Below, piece after piece: positions 19,852 through 29,206 of a DNA stretch of 64,000 nucleotides; the stretch's first letter is position 1; each line of letters opens with the position of its first letter. Under the pieces are notes generated by a model, which saw nothing but the letters and a program-made list of their open reading frames with translations, was not told the origin of the DNA and ran no database searches. Source of the stretch: Phocaeicola plebeius DSM 17135 (GTDB taxonomy: Bacteria > Bacteroidota > Bacteroidia > Bacteroidales > Bacteroidaceae); contig NZ_DS990134.1 in assembly GCF_000187895.1 (NCBI RefSeq), positions 434,001 to 498,000 on the forward strand, in the 5' to 3' direction. Both the position numbers and the translations under genes were made by a program.

Positions 19852-20370
19852 ATGGCAACAATAGACTGGGTGATTATCACCTTATTGGCTTTAGGAGCTG
19901 TTTCTGGTTTTATGAAAGGATTTTTCAAACAACTGGCAGCGGTTGTAGGGCTGATAGCCGGACTGCTGGTAGCACGTGCTTTATTTGCCGGTTTAGGTGA
20001 GCAATTGGCCGTAGCGGTAGGTACTTCTGTGACATTCGGGCAGATACTGGCTTTTCTGTTGATAGGTTTGATAGTACCTTTGGTGTTGTCTCTTTTGGCT
20101 TCTGCCTTGACGAAAATCGTGGATATGACAGGATTAGGTTTTATCAACCGCCTTTTGGGGGCAGTGCTTGGAGCGATAAAATATGCGCTTGTAATCAGCC
20201 TGGTCATCCATTTTATTGATTTTGCCGACTCTAAAGATAACTTAATACATTCAACCACTAAAGGAAGTTCGTTGTTATATTATCCGATAAAGGATTTTTC
20301 CGCTTTCTTTTATCCTGTGGTGAAAACTGTAACAGAGAAATTTATAGAAACAGATAATATTCAGAATTGA
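19852..20370 (+). CDS. CvpA-family membrane protein
   Basis: 172 residues with four hydrophobic segments (about 6-25, 29-50, 62-85, 103-123). The start matches CvpA proteins: [23 protein letters not shown] with the conserved GFxxGFxxQ-like pattern. CvpA is linked to colicin V export in E. coli, but the wider family has no settled role. The stop is one base before the sufB start, so it is translationally tied to the suf operon. Confidence 0.85.
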   Translation: MATIDWVIITLLALGAVSGFMKGFFKQLAAVVGLIAGLLVARALFAGLGEQLAVAVGTSVTFGQILAFLLIGLIVPLVLSLLASALTKIVDMTGLGFINRLLGAVLGAIKYALVISLVIHFIDFADSKDNLIHSTTKGSSLLYYPIKDFSAFFYPVVKTVTEKFIETDNIQN

Positions 20371-20371
20371 T

Positions 20372-21823
20372 ATGCAAATAGAACCCAATAAATATGTGAA
20401 GGAGCTGACGCAGGCGAAGTATAAATATGGCTTCACTACGGATGTTCACACAGATATTATAGAGAAGGGACTGAATGAGGATGTCGTGCGGCTGATTTCT
20501 TCAAAGAAAGGTGAGCCCGACTGGTTGCTTGAGTTCCGTTTGAAGGCGTTTCGCTATTGGCAAACGCTGGAAATGCCTACATGGGCACATTTGAATATTC
20601 CGGAGATTGATTATCAGGCTATTTCATATTATGCAGATCCTACTAAGAAAAAAGAAGGGCCGAAGAGTCTGGATGAAGTGGATCCGGAACTGTTGAAAAC
20701 CTTTGACAAACTGGGTATTCCTTTGGAAGAGCGTATGGCGCTGAGTGGTATGGCGGTAGATGCGGTTATGGACTCCGTTTCTGTGAAGACAACTTTTAAG
20801 GAGACACTGATGGAAAAGGGGATTATATTCTGCTCTATCAGTGAAGCGGTGCGTGAACATCCGGATTTGGTGAAGAAGTATTTAGGTTCGGTAGTGGGCT
20901 ATCGTGATAATTTCTTTGCCGCATTGAACTCGGCTGTGTTCAGCGATGGTTCGTTTGTGTATATTCCGAAGGGGGTTCGCTGTCCGATGGAGTTGTCTAC
21001 GTACTTCCGTATCAATGCGGCCAATACCGGACAGTTTGAACGTACGCTGATTGTTGCAGATGATGACAGTTATGTCTCTTACCTGGAAGGATGTACGGCA
21101 CCAATGCGTGATGAAAACCAGTTGCACGCGGCAATTGTAGAAATCGTGGTGCTTGACCGTGCGGAAGTGAAATATTCTACTGTGCAGAACTGGTATCCTG
21201 GTGATGCTGAAGGTAAGGGTGGTGTGTATAACTTTGTAACCAAAAGAGGTAACTGTAAAGGGGTGGATAGTAAACTTTCCTGGACACAGGTCGAGACTGG
21301 GTCGGCCATTACATGGAAGTATCCAAGTTGTATTTTGAGTGGAGACAATTCTACTGCAGAGTTCTATTCTGTAGCGGTAACCAATAATTATCAGCAGGCA
21401 GATACGGGTACGAAGATGATTCACCTAGGTAAAAATACTCGCTCTACTATCGTAAGTAAGGGTATCAGTGCAGGAAAGAGTCAGAATTCTTATCGTGGGC
21501 TGGTGCGTGTAGCTGAAAAGGCAGATAATGCAAGAAACTACAGTCAGTGTGATTCTCTGTTGTTGGGTAGCCATTGCGGAGCGCATACATTCCCTTATAT
21601 GGACATTCACAATGAAACGGCTGTGGTGGAACATGAGGCTACGACTTCCAAGATTTCGGAAGACCAGATTTTCTATTGCAACCAGCGTGGTATCTCTACT
21701 GAGGATGCCGTAGGACTGATTGTGAATGGGTATGCAAAGGAAGTCCTGAATAAACTTCCGATGGAGTTTGCCGTAGAGGCTCAGAAATTGCTGTCTGTAT
21801 CGTTGGAGGGCAGTGTGGGATAA
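20372..21823 (+). CDS. sufB: Fe-S cluster assembly scaffold subunit SufB
   Basis: 483 residues, the usual SufB length. Family features are [43 protein letters not shown], the ESYLEGC-like [22 protein letters not shown] segment, and a C-terminal [17 protein letters not shown]. SufB forms the SufBC2D complex in which a nascent Fe-S cluster is built. It opens a sufB-sufC-sufD-sufS run; no sufA, sufE or sufU is seen next to it. Confidence 0.97.
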   Translation: MQIEPNKYVKELTQAKYKYGFTTDVHTDIIEKGLNEDVVRLISSKKGEPDWLLEFRLKAFRYWQTLEMPTWAHLNIPEIDYQAISYYADPTKKKEGPKSLDEVDPELLKTFDKLGIPLEERMALSGMAVDAVMDSVSVKTTFKETLMEKGIIFCSISEAVREHPDLVKKYLGSVVGYRDNFFAALNSAVFSDGSFVYIPKGVRCPMELSTYFRINAANTGQFERTLIVADDDSYVSYLEGCTAPMRDENQLHAAIVEIVVLDRAEVKYSTVQNWYPGDAEGKGGVYNFVTKRGNCKGVDSKLSWTQVETGSAITWKYPSCILSGDNSTAEFYSVAVTNNYQQADTGTKMIHLGKNTRSTIVSKGISAGKSQNSYRGLVRVAEKADNARNYSQCDSLLLGSHCGAHTFPYMDIHNETAVVEHEATTSKISEDQIFYCNQRGISTEDAVGLIVNGYAKEVLNKLPMEFAVEAQKLLSVSLEGSVG

Positions 21824-21842
21824 ACGATAAAAATAGATTGTT

Positions 21843-22595
21843 ATGCTAGAGATAAAGAATTTACATGCCAACATCAATGGCAAAGAGATATTGAAAGGTA
21901 TTAACCTGACTGTAAAGGCAGGTGAAGTCCATGCGATTATGGGACCTAACGGTTCGGGAAAGAGTACATTGAGCAATGTATTGGTCGGTCATCCGGCTTA
22001 TGAGGTGACGAAAGGAACCGTAACGTTTGATGGAAAGGATTTATTGGCTTTGAGTCCGGCAGACCGCAGTCATGAAGGATTGTTTCTGTCATTCCAGTAT
22101 CCGGTAGAAATTCCGGGAGTGAGCATGGTGAATTTCATGCGTGCGGCCGTGAATGAACAGCGTAAGTACAAAGGACTTCCTGCTTTGACGGCCAGTGAGT
22201 TTTTGAAACTGATGCGCCAAAAGAGAGAGATTGTAGAGCTGGACAGCAAGTTGGCAAACCGTTCGGTAAATGAGGGATTCTCTGGGGGTGAGAAGAAGCG
22301 TAATGAAATATTCCAGATGGCTATGCTGGAGCCGAAGCTGAGCATCCTGGACGAAACCGACTCCGGACTGGATATTGATGCGTTGCGTATTGTGGCAGAA
22401 GGAGTGAATAAGCTGAAAACTCCAGAAACAAGCTGTATTGTGATTACGCACTATCAGCGTTTGCTGGATTACATTAAACCGGATATTGTACATGTACTTT
22501 ATAAAGGCCGTATCGTAAAAACTGCAGGTCCGGAGCTGGCATTGGAACTGGAAGAAAAAGGATACGATTGGATTAAGAAAGAACTGGGAGAATGA
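21843..22595 (+). CDS. sufC: Fe-S cluster assembly ATPase SufC
   Basis: 250 residues. ABC-type ATPase with Walker A GPNGSGKST (about 35-43), signature FSGGEKKRNEI (about 146-156), and Walker B LSILDETDSGLDIDAL. The DETDSGLD form is specific to SufC. It supplies ATP-driven conformational change to SufB-SufD in the cytoplasm. Its stop overlaps the sufD start (ATGA), indicating coupled translation. Confidence 0.97.
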   Translation: MLEIKNLHANINGKEILKGINLTVKAGEVHAIMGPNGSGKSTLSNVLVGHPAYEVTKGTVTFDGKDLLALSPADRSHEGLFLSFQYPVEIPGVSMVNFMRAAVNEQRKYKGLPALTASEFLKLMRQKREIVELDSKLANRSVNEGFSGGEKKRNEIFQMAMLEPKLSILDETDSGLDIDALRIVAEGVNKLKTPETSCIVITHYQRLLDYIKPDIVHVLYKGRIVKTAGPELALELEEKGYDWIKKELGE

Positions 22596-23941
22596 GCATG
22601 AAAGCAGAACAGCAATATATTGATCTTTTCACGCAGTGCGAGGCAATGATTTGTCGGCAAAGTGCGGATGTGCTGAATGTGCCCCGTGCGAAGGCATTTG
22701 CTGATTTTGAGAAGCTGGGCTTCCCGACTCGCAAACAGGAAAAGTATAAGTATACGGAGGTGAGCAAGTATTTTGCTCCGGATTATGGGTTGAACTTGAA
22801 TCGTCTGGAATTTCCGGTTAATCCGTATGAAGTGTTCAAGTGTGATGTGCCCAATATGAGTACCTCACTTTATTTTGTGGTAAATGATACGTTTGACAAG
22901 CATGTGCATCCTTCTGCTCAGTTGCCGGAGGGAGTTTACTTCGGTAGCTTGAAGGATGTGGCTGAACAACGTCCTGATTTGGTCAGAAAATATTACGGAA
23001 AGTTGGCTGATACGTCGAAGGATGCTCTGGCGGCATTTAATACGATGTTTGCACAGGATGGTGTGTGTATGTATGTACCGAAGAATGTGGTGTTGGAACG
23101 TCCAATCCAGCTGGTGAATATCTTGCGTGCGGATGTGGATTTCATGGTAAACCGTCGTGTCCTGATTATATTGGAGGATGGTGCACAGGCTAAGTTGCTG
23201 GTATGCGACCATGCGATGGACGACGTGAATTTCCTTTCTACTCAGGTAGTGGAAGTCTTTGCAGGAGAAAATGCTGTATTCGACTTGTATGAACTGGAAG
23301 AAACTCATAACAGTACGGTACGTTTCAATAACTTATATGTGAATCAGGAAGCTGGCAGTAATGTGCTGTTGAACGGGATGACACTGCACAATGGAACGAC
23401 TCGTAATACCACAGAAGTGACATTGGCTGGTCGTGGTGCAGAAATCAGTTTGTGCGGAATGGCTATTGTCGATCAGAATGAGCAGGTAGATAACCATACT
23501 TTTATTGATCATAAAGTGCCCGACTGCACAAGTAATGAATTGTTTAAGTATGTGCTTGACGACCAGGCTGTGGGAGCTTTTGCCGGAAAGGTACTTGTGA
23601 GAGAAGGAGCACAGCATACCTCTTCCCAGCAGACAAACCGGAATCTGTGTGCGACCCGTGAAGCACGTATGTACACTCAGCCTCAGCTGGAAATCTATGC
23701 AGATGATGTGAAATGTTCTCATGGAGCTACAGTAGGACAGTTGGATGAAAATGCATTGTTCTATATGCAGCAGCGTGGTATTAGCCTAAAAGAAGCACGT
23801 TTGCTGTTGATGTTTGCTTTTGTCAACGAAGTGATTGACCATATCCGGATGGATGCCCTGAAAGATCGCTTGCATCTGCTGGTAGAAAAACGCTTCCGTG
23901 GAGAACTGAATAAATGCCAGGGCTGTGCGATTTGTAAATAA
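22592..23941 (+). CDS. sufD: Fe-S cluster assembly protein SufD
   Basis: 449 residues, paralogue of SufB. Conserved parts include GFPTRKQEKYKYTEVSKYF near the N-terminus, KCSHGATVGQLDENALFYMQQRGIS, and a C-terminal KCQGCAIC tail. The start overlaps the sufC stop. SufD pairs with SufB and helps iron entry to the scaffold. Confidence 0.96.
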   Translation: MSMKAEQQYIDLFTQCEAMICRQSADVLNVPRAKAFADFEKLGFPTRKQEKYKYTEVSKYFAPDYGLNLNRLEFPVNPYEVFKCDVPNMSTSLYFVVNDTFDKHVHPSAQLPEGVYFGSLKDVAEQRPDLVRKYYGKLADTSKDALAAFNTMFAQDGVCMYVPKNVVLERPIQLVNILRADVDFMVNRRVLIILEDGAQAKLLVCDHAMDDVNFLSTQVVEVFAGENAVFDLYELEETHNSTVRFNNLYVNQEAGSNVLLNGMTLHNGTTRNTTEVTLAGRGAEISLCGMAIVDQNEQVDNHTFIDHKVPDCTSNELFKYVLDDQAVGAFAGKVLVREGAQHTSSQQTNRNLCATREARMYTQPQLEIYADDVKCSHGATVGQLDENALFYMQQRGISLKEARLLLMFAFVNEVIDHIRMDALKDRLHLLVEKRFRGELNKCQGCAICK

Positions 23942-23962
23942 TCATATTTTAACAAAAAAATT

Positions 23963-25183
23963 ATGCAATACGATGTCAATAAGATAAGAGAGGATTTTCC
24001 GATTCTTTCACGGTCGGTGTATGGAAAGCCGCTGGTCTATTTGGATAACGGGGCTACGACTCAGAAGCCTCGTTGCGTGGTGGAATCTATTACAGACGAG
24101 TATTATTCGGTAAATGCGAATGTACACCGTGGAGTGCATTTCTTGTCTCAACAGGCAACGAATTTGCATGAGGCTTCACGTGAGACAGTACGTCGGTTTA
24201 TTAATGCACGCAGTATTTCGGAAATTGTCTTTACTCGTGGAACGACTGAGAGCATTAACCTGATTGCTTCTTCATTTGCCGATAGTCAGATGAAGGAAGG
24301 GGATGAGGTTATTGTTTCTGTGATGGAGCACCACAGTAATATTGTTTCTTGGCAGCTTCAGGCTGCACGGAAAGGAATCGTGCTGAAAGTAATTCCGATG
24401 AATAACCGGGGGGAACTTTTGTTGGATGAATATAAGAAGCTTTTTTCGGAAAAGACGAAACTTGTCTCTGTTGCGCATGTATCCAATGTGTTGGGAACAA
24501 TTAATCCGGTAAAGGATATGATTGCCTTTGCACATTCGCAAGGTGTCCCAGTGCTGGTGGATGGAGCACAGAGTATTCCACATATGAAAGTGGATGTACA
24601 AGATTTGGATGCTGACTTTTATGTGTTCAGTGGGCACAAAGTGTACGGTCCTACGGGTATCGGCGTGCTGTATGGAAAGGAAGTCTGGTTGGACAAACTG
24701 CCCCCTTATCAGGGAGGAGGGGAAATGATTAAGAATGTTTCTTTTGAAAAGACGACATTTAATGAACTTCCTTTTAAATTTGAGGCCGGCACTCCCGATT
24801 ATATTGGGTCTACAGCACTGGCAAAGGCATTGGATTATGTTTCAGCCATAGGAATGGATAACATTTTTGCCTATGAGCATGACCTGACCCAGTATGCCAT
24901 GAGCCGTTTAAAAGAAATCCCGGGAATGAGGATTTTGGGTGAAGCGGAGCAGAAAGGAGGGGTTATTTCTTTCTTGGTAGGGGATATACACCATTTTGAT
25001 ATGGGGACCTTGCTTGACCGCCTAGGTATAGCTGTTCGTACCGGACATCACTGTGCGGAACCTTTGATGCACCGTTTGGGTATTGAGGGCACGGTGCGTG
25101 CATCTTTGGGATTGTATAATACGAAAGAAGAAATAGATGCGCTGGTGGAAGGTGTGCTTCGAGTAAGTAAAATGTTTGCTTAA
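23963..25183 (+). CDS. sufS: Cysteine desulfurase SufS
   Basis: 406 residues, class V aminotransferase fold. The PLP lysine lies in FYVFSGHKVYGPTGIGVLYG (about residue 225) and the catalytic cysteine in RTGHHCAEPLM (about 362). The RxGxHCA form and overall length are those of SufS/group II desulfurases. It takes sulfur from cysteine for the SufBCD scaffold. It is last in the cvpA-sufBCDS unit and is followed by a strong terminator. Confidence 0.96.
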   Translation: MQYDVNKIREDFPILSRSVYGKPLVYLDNGATTQKPRCVVESITDEYYSVNANVHRGVHFLSQQATNLHEASRETVRRFINARSISEIVFTRGTTESINLIASSFADSQMKEGDEVIVSVMEHHSNIVSWQLQAARKGIVLKVIPMNNRGELLLDEYKKLFSEKTKLVSVAHVSNVLGTINPVKDMIAFAHSQGVPVLVDGAQSIPHMKVDVQDLDADFYVFSGHKVYGPTGIGVLYGKEVWLDKLPPYQGGGEMIKNVSFEKTTFNELPFKFEAGTPDYIGSTALAKALDYVSAIGMDNIFAYEHDLTQYAMSRLKEIPGMRILGEAEQKGGVISFLVGDIHHFDMGTLLDRLGIAVRTGHHCAEPLMHRLGIEGTVRASLGLYNTKEEIDALVEGVLRVSKMFA

Positions 25184-25204
25184 ATAAAAAGTAATAAAAG
25201 AGCT

Positions 25205-25250
25205 CTCCCGGTCAGGATTTTCATACAGAGAATGCTGACCGGGAGATTTT
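25205..25250. terminator. Terminator between sufS and the converging aminopeptidase gene
   Basis: Perfect 11-bp stem CTCCCGGTCAG (25205-25215) with CTGACCGGGAG (25235-25245) followed by ATTTTTATTT. It ends the plus-strand suf operon and is placed to stop the minus-strand gene as well, though the A-run on the other side is weaker. Confidence 0.85.
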
Positions 25251-25264
25251 TATTTATAAACTGA

Positions 25265-27043
25265 TTAGTGGATGGCTTTTGTGCTTTCTTTCAACCAGTT
25301 CTTTTCTTCCTTGCTGAGGTATGGGCTGAGTGTGGCATATACTTTCTGGTGATAATCGTTTAACCATACTTTTTCTTCCGAACTGAGTAAATCAGGCAGA
25401 ATCGGTTTAAGGTCGATAGGGCATAGGGTCAATGCTTCAAATTTGTAGAATTTGCCAAAGTCAGTCGTTTGGTCGTCTACAATTAGCATGGTGTTTTCTG
25501 TGCGTACACCATATTTCCCGGATTTGTATACTCCTGGCTCATTGGTGACCGTCATTCCTGGAAGGAGAAGAGCAGGCATGTGGTTCATACGGAACTGATG
25601 AGGCCCTTCGTGCACATTCAGAAAATGTCCGACGCCATGTCCTGTACCATGTCCGTAGTTCATACCTTCTTTCCATATAAATTGTCGCGCCAATATGTCG
25701 AGCTGGGTGCCACAGGTGCCATATGGGAAGTGAGCCATGGAGAGCTGTATGAATCCTTTTAGGATAAGGGTATAATCTTTCTTCTGCTCTTCTGTGACGT
25801 GCCCTAATGCGATGGTACGAGTGATGTCGGTTGTTCCATCGAGGTATTGTCCTCCGCTGTCAAGAAGAAGGAAGCCTTCAGGTTTTAGGGTTGCTGCGGT
25901 TTCTTCAGTTGCTTCGTAATGTACGATTGCGCCATGTGCCTGATAACCGGCTATGGTATCAAAGCTGATACCTTGGAAGTTTTCTTGTGCAGAACGGAAT
26001 TCGTATAGCTTCTGGTCAATGGATAATTCGGTTTCTGTTCCACTTTTTACAGCGTTTTCTAACCAATAAAGGAAGCGAACCATAGCCACTCCATCGCGTG
26101 TCATGGCTTGTTTGAATCCGGCGATTTCTGTAGAGTTTTTGATAGATTTCAAATATAATACCGGAGACTCAATCTGTTTTACCTGACTGCTTTTGCTGGC
26201 TGCTTGATAAAGGGTATAGTTGGTTGAATAGGGTAGCTGTAAGCAGCCTTCTTTATATTCCTCCAAATCTTGGGCTATTTGTGTATAGTCTTTAATAGAA
26301 ACCTGGTTTGTTTCTAAATAGCGACGTACCTCATCTGTTAGTTTATCCGGCTGGATGTACAATGTACTTGAAGTAGAGGTGATGAAAAGATAGGAAACGA
26401 ATACCGGATTGCAATGTACGTCAGTGCCCCTTAAGTTTAAAGTCCAGGCTATTTCATCCAAGGCGGAAATTAAGATGCCATTGACTTGATTTTCTTTAAG
26501 AATAGTTTGTATCCGACTGATTTTTTGATTACACGTCTCTCCGCTGTATTCCAAAGGCAAAATAAATGGAGGGTTCAGCGGTAGTGAGGGACGGTCTTTC
26601 CACAATAAACTAAACGGGTCCTCCACGTTAACCAGTTCCAAATGATATTTTTCAAGTGCTTTTTGCAATTGCAGAGCTTCGGACGTGCTGTTTACCCATC
26701 CGTCGATACCGACTTTTTCTCCAGGTTTCAGAACGCTTCCTAACCAATCAGCAATGGAAGGAGTTTCCGGAAGACGGTCTTTGAATAAAATTAGTCCGCT
26801 TCCTTGAAGTTGTTCTTCTGCTTGTAAAAAATAACGGGAGTCGGTCCATAATCCTCCTTGTGCCATGGTGATTACAGCTGTACCGGCCGAACCGGTGAAT
26901 CCGGAAATCCATTTCCGTGATTCCCAATGAGCAGGTACATATTCTCCAGAATGAGGGTCGGTACTGGGCACAATAAATGCAGATATGCCTTTGGTATGCA
27001 TAAATCTGCGTAAGGCTTCAATTCTATCAGATATACGGTTCAT
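25265..27043 (-). CDS. Xaa-Pro aminopeptidase (peptidase family M24B)
   Basis: 592 residues with the three-domain layout of the larger, eukaryote-like aminopeptidase P: two creatinase-type N-terminal domains (SDRIEALRRFM...AFIVPSTDPHSGEYVP at the start) and a pita-bread catalytic domain from about 310. Metal ligands are visible in LLLDSGGQYLDGTTDITRT (two Asp), GTGHGVGHFLNVHEGP (His), TNEPGVY (Glu) and RTENTML (Glu). It removes N-terminal residues before proline and has no signal peptide, so it is cytoplasmic. It is a single-gene unit converging on sufS. Confidence 0.93.
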   Translation of the reverse strand: MNRISDRIEALRRFMHTKGISAFIVPSTDPHSGEYVPAHWESRKWISGFTGSAGTAVITMAQGGLWTDSRYFLQAEEQLQGSGLILFKDRLPETPSIADWLGSVLKPGEKVGIDGWVNSTSEALQLQKALEKYHLELVNVEDPFSLLWKDRPSLPLNPPFILPLEYSGETCNQKISRIQTILKENQVNGILISALDEIAWTLNLRGTDVHCNPVFVSYLFITSTSSTLYIQPDKLTDEVRRYLETNQVSIKDYTQIAQDLEEYKEGCLQLPYSTNYTLYQAASKSSQVKQIESPVLYLKSIKNSTEIAGFKQAMTRDGVAMVRFLYWLENAVKSGTETELSIDQKLYEFRSAQENFQGISFDTIAGYQAHGAIVHYEATEETAATLKPEGFLLLDSGGQYLDGTTDITRTIALGHVTEEQKKDYTLILKGFIQLSMAHFPYGTCGTQLDILARQFIWKEGMNYGHGTGHGVGHFLNVHEGPHQFRMNHMPALLLPGMTVTNEPGVYKSGKYGVRTENTMLIVDDQTTDFGKFYKFEALTLCPIDLKPILPDLLSSEEKVWLNDYHQKVYATLSPYLSKEEKNWLKESTKAIH

Positions 27044-27160
27044 GATGTAAATGAATTTAAGGAGATTCTAAACAAACATGACAAAAATAATAAATGGTGT
27101 GGAAAGGGGAGGCTTGATTTTGTCTGAAGTTGATTTTTTGAATAAAATCTTTTGGAAAGT

Positions 27161-27191
27161 TTTGTAAATAAAGAAAGTATGTGTAATTTTG
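27161..27191 (+). promoter_or_regulatory. Bacteroidota promoter for rpsU
   Basis: TTTG at 27161-27164, 19 bp, TAATTTTG at 27184-27191, a full -33/-7 match 54 bp before the rpsU start. Confidence 0.8.
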
Positions 27192-27245
27192 CGCCGCAAA
27201 TTGACTGCGAAATAATTTAATAACAACATACTTAATTTTAAAAAC

Positions 27246-27437
27246 ATGATTGTAGTACCAGTAAAAGAAGGCGAAAACATTGAAAAAGCGCTGAAGAAAT
27301 TCAAAAGAAAATTTGAAAAAACAGGTGTTGTAAAAGAACTGAGAAGCAGACAGCAGTATGACAAACCGTCTGTTTTGAAGAGACTTAAAATGGAACGTGC
27401 TATTTACGTTCAGAAAATGCAGCAGAACGAAGATTAA
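27246..27437 (+). CDS. rpsU: 30S ribosomal protein bS21
   Basis: 63 residues, highly basic, with the family start MIVVPVKEGENIEKALKKFKRK and a Lys/Arg-rich second half. In this phylum bS21 is reported to help hold the anti-Shine-Dalgarno end of 16S rRNA, fitting the weak SD usage here. It is first in a probable rpsU-xerC-hpf unit. Confidence 0.96.
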   Translation: MIVVPVKEGENIEKALKKFKRKFEKTGVVKELRSRQQYDKPSVLKRLKMERAIYVQKMQQNED

Positions 27438-27510
27438 TAATTCTGCAAAACTCTTGAATTATTGAATTCTTTTTCATAAATTCGTTGCTGAGAATAAAAG
27501 CGATGTTTCT

Positions 27511-28392
27511 ATGTTGAAAGATTCTTTTCTGAAGTATTTGCTTCTTGAACGGAATTATTCCGAAAAGACAATTCTTAGTTACGGGATAGATTTGGATGAG
27601 TTTGAAGCATACTTTAAGAGTGTGGACGAAGAATTTGAGTTTACCAGCGTGGATGCGGATGTGGTTCGTGGATGGGTGCTCTCATTGATGGATGAAGGTC
27701 GCGCTGAAACAACGGTAAACAGGAAACTTAGTTCGCTTCGCTCTTTTTATCATTATTTGCTACGTCAGAAGTTGGTGGCGGTGGATCCGGTGGCGAAAGT
27801 TGTCGGTCCGAAGAAAAAGAAGCCTTTACCAGTTTTCGTAAGAGATGAGGCGATGAATCAACTTCTTGATGGATTCGAATTCCCGCAAACTTTTGAGGGG
27901 GTGCGTGATAAGGCTATGCTTGAGGTGTTTTATTCTACTGGCATGCGGCGCGCTGAATTGATAACTTTGAGGGATGAAGATGTTGATTTTTCGGCATTGG
28001 TGATAAAAGTGACAGGAAAGAGAAATAAACAGCGCTTAATTCCTTTTGGGGATAGACTGCAAGAGGTTTTGAGTGCGTATTTACAGGAAAGAGCTCGTTT
28101 TTATTCGGGTGAATGTGAGGCTTTCTTTATTCGAAAGAGTGGGGTAAGGCTTTCTCCTTCATCTGTGAACTATATTGTGAAGCGATACCTTTCAAAGGTT
28201 GTGACGCTGAAGAAGAAAAGCCCTCATGTGTTGCGGCATACTTTTGCAACATCTATGTTAAACCATCAGGCGGAACTAGAGGCGGTAAAAGAATTGCTGG
28301 GACATGAAAGCTTGACGACGACAGAAGTTTATACTCATACAACTTTTGAGGAGTTAAAACAAGTTTATGAACAAGCTCATCCTAGAGCGTAA
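27511..28392 (+). CDS. Tyrosine recombinase of the XerC/XerD type
   Basis: 293 residues, the normal Xer length. N-terminal SAM-like domain (about 1-85) and catalytic domain with Arg in TGMRRAELI (about 150), Lys in VTGKRNKQRLIPFG (about 172), HVLRHTFAT (about 242-250), His in LLGHESLTT (about 264) and Tyr in TTEVYTHT (about 274). Xer recombinases resolve chromosome dimers at dif. The housekeeping setting between rpsU and hpf argues against a phage or transposon integrase. XerC versus XerD cannot be decided from this sequence alone. Confidence 0.9.
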   Translation: MLKDSFLKYLLLERNYSEKTILSYGIDLDEFEAYFKSVDEEFEFTSVDADVVRGWVLSLMDEGRAETTVNRKLSSLRSFYHYLLRQKLVAVDPVAKVVGPKKKKPLPVFVRDEAMNQLLDGFEFPQTFEGVRDKAMLEVFYSTGMRRAELITLRDEDVDFSALVIKVTGKRNKQRLIPFGDRLQEVLSAYLQERARFYSGECEAFFIRKSGVRLSPSSVNYIVKRYLSKVVTLKKKSPHVLRHTFATSMLNHQAELEAVKELLGHESLTTTEVYTHTTFEELKQVYEQAHPRA

Positions 28393-28408
28393 AGAAAAGG
28401 AGGTATTT

Positions 28409-28708
28409 ATGGAAGTAAGAATTCAATCCATTCATTTCGATGCATCTGACAAACTGGAGGCTTTTATTCAGAAAAAAGCTGAGAAGCTCGAGAAGTTTTG
28501 CGATAATATAATGAAAGTAGAGGTGTCTTTGAAAGTTGTAAAACCTGAAACTGCAATGAATAAAGAAGCAGGGGTGCGCGTGTTGGCGCTGAATTCAGAG
28601 TTTTATGCGGAAAAAATAAGTGATACATTCGAAGAATCGATAGATGTGTGCATGGAGGCACTGTCTAAGCAACTGTTGAAGGCAAAAGAAAAACTTCAAG
28701 GTAAATAA
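28409..28708 (+). CDS. hpf: Ribosome hibernation promoting factor, short form (HPF/RaiA family)
   Basis: 99 residues from the ATG at 28409. An upstream in-frame ATG (28367) lies inside xerC; the later start is preferred because a strong AAAAGGAGG (28395-28403) lies 5 bases before it. The protein begins MEVRIQSIHFDASDKLEAFIQKK and has the single beta-alpha-beta domain of short HPF, with no long-form C-terminal domain. It binds 30S subunits and inactivates ribosomes in slow growth. The SD sits in the 16-bp gap after xerC. Confidence 0.92.
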   Translation: MEVRIQSIHFDASDKLEAFIQKKAEKLEKFCDNIMKVEVSLKVVKPETAMNKEAGVRVLALNSEFYAEKISDTFEESIDVCMEALSKQLLKAKEKLQGK

Positions 28709-28725
28709 AAAAGTTGCGTAAAAGT

Positions 28726-28755
28726 TTTGTGATTAAAAAATAATATCTAACTTTG
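28726..28755 (+). promoter_or_regulatory. Bacteroidota promoter for the tRNA-tuf operon
   Basis: TTTG at 28726-28729, 18 bp, TAACTTTG at 28748-28755, followed after 46 bp by the first tRNA-Thr. It is the only consensus promoter found upstream of the tRNA block. Confidence 0.75.
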
Positions 28756-28801
28756 CAGCCGCTAAGTTATGGAGAATGACGAGGCCGCAAAGTTTGATTT
28801 T

Positions 28802-28875
28802 GCCTCTTTAGCTCAGTTGGCCAGAGCACGTGATTTGTAATCTCGGGGTCGTTGGTTCGAATCCGACAAGAGGCT
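28802..28875 (+). tRNA. tRNA-Thr (anticodon TGT)
   Basis: 74-nt cloverleaf: acceptor GCCTCTT/AAGAGGC, anticodon stem CGTGA/TCTCG (with mismatch at one end) and loop TTTGTAA giving TGT, T loop TTCGAAT, discriminator T. First gene of the tRNA block before tuf. Confidence 0.96.
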
Positions 28876-28909
28876 CAAGAAGAAAAATCTTAGTCTGATT
28901 CTAAGAAAT

Positions 28910-28992
28910 GGGCAAATACCAGAGTGGCCAAATGGGGCAGACTGTAAATCTGCTGGCTTACGCCTTCGGTGGTTCGAATCCATCTTTGCCCA
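28910..28992 (+). tRNA. tRNA-Tyr (anticodon GTA)
   Basis: 83-nt class II tRNA with a long variable arm: acceptor GGGCAAA/TTTGCCC, anticodon stem GCAGA/TCTGC with loop CTGTAAA giving GTA, T loop TTCGAAT, discriminator A. Confidence 0.96.
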
Positions 28993-29000
28993 CTGAAATT

Positions 29001-29073
29001 GCGGAAGTAGCTCAGTTGATAGAGCATTAGCCTTCCAAGCTGAGGGTCGCGGGTTTGAGTCCCGTCTTCCGCT
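29001..29073 (+). tRNA. tRNA-Gly (anticodon TCC)
   Basis: 73-nt cloverleaf: acceptor GCGGAAG/CTTCCGC, anticodon loop CTTCCAA giving TCC, T loop TTTGAGT, discriminator T. Confidence 0.96.
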
Positions 29074-29084
29074 CTTTTTCTTTT

Positions 29085-29156
<72 letters not shown>

Positions 29157-29206
29157 CGTGAATTTGTAAAGCTGATTATTAATCAAAATAAATAACAAGT
29201 AAAGCT

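Noticed and set aside
27511..28392. Tyrosine recombinase read as a mobile-element integrase
   Set aside because: It has housekeeping Xer length and sits between rpsU and hpf, with no attachment repeats or element genes nearby.
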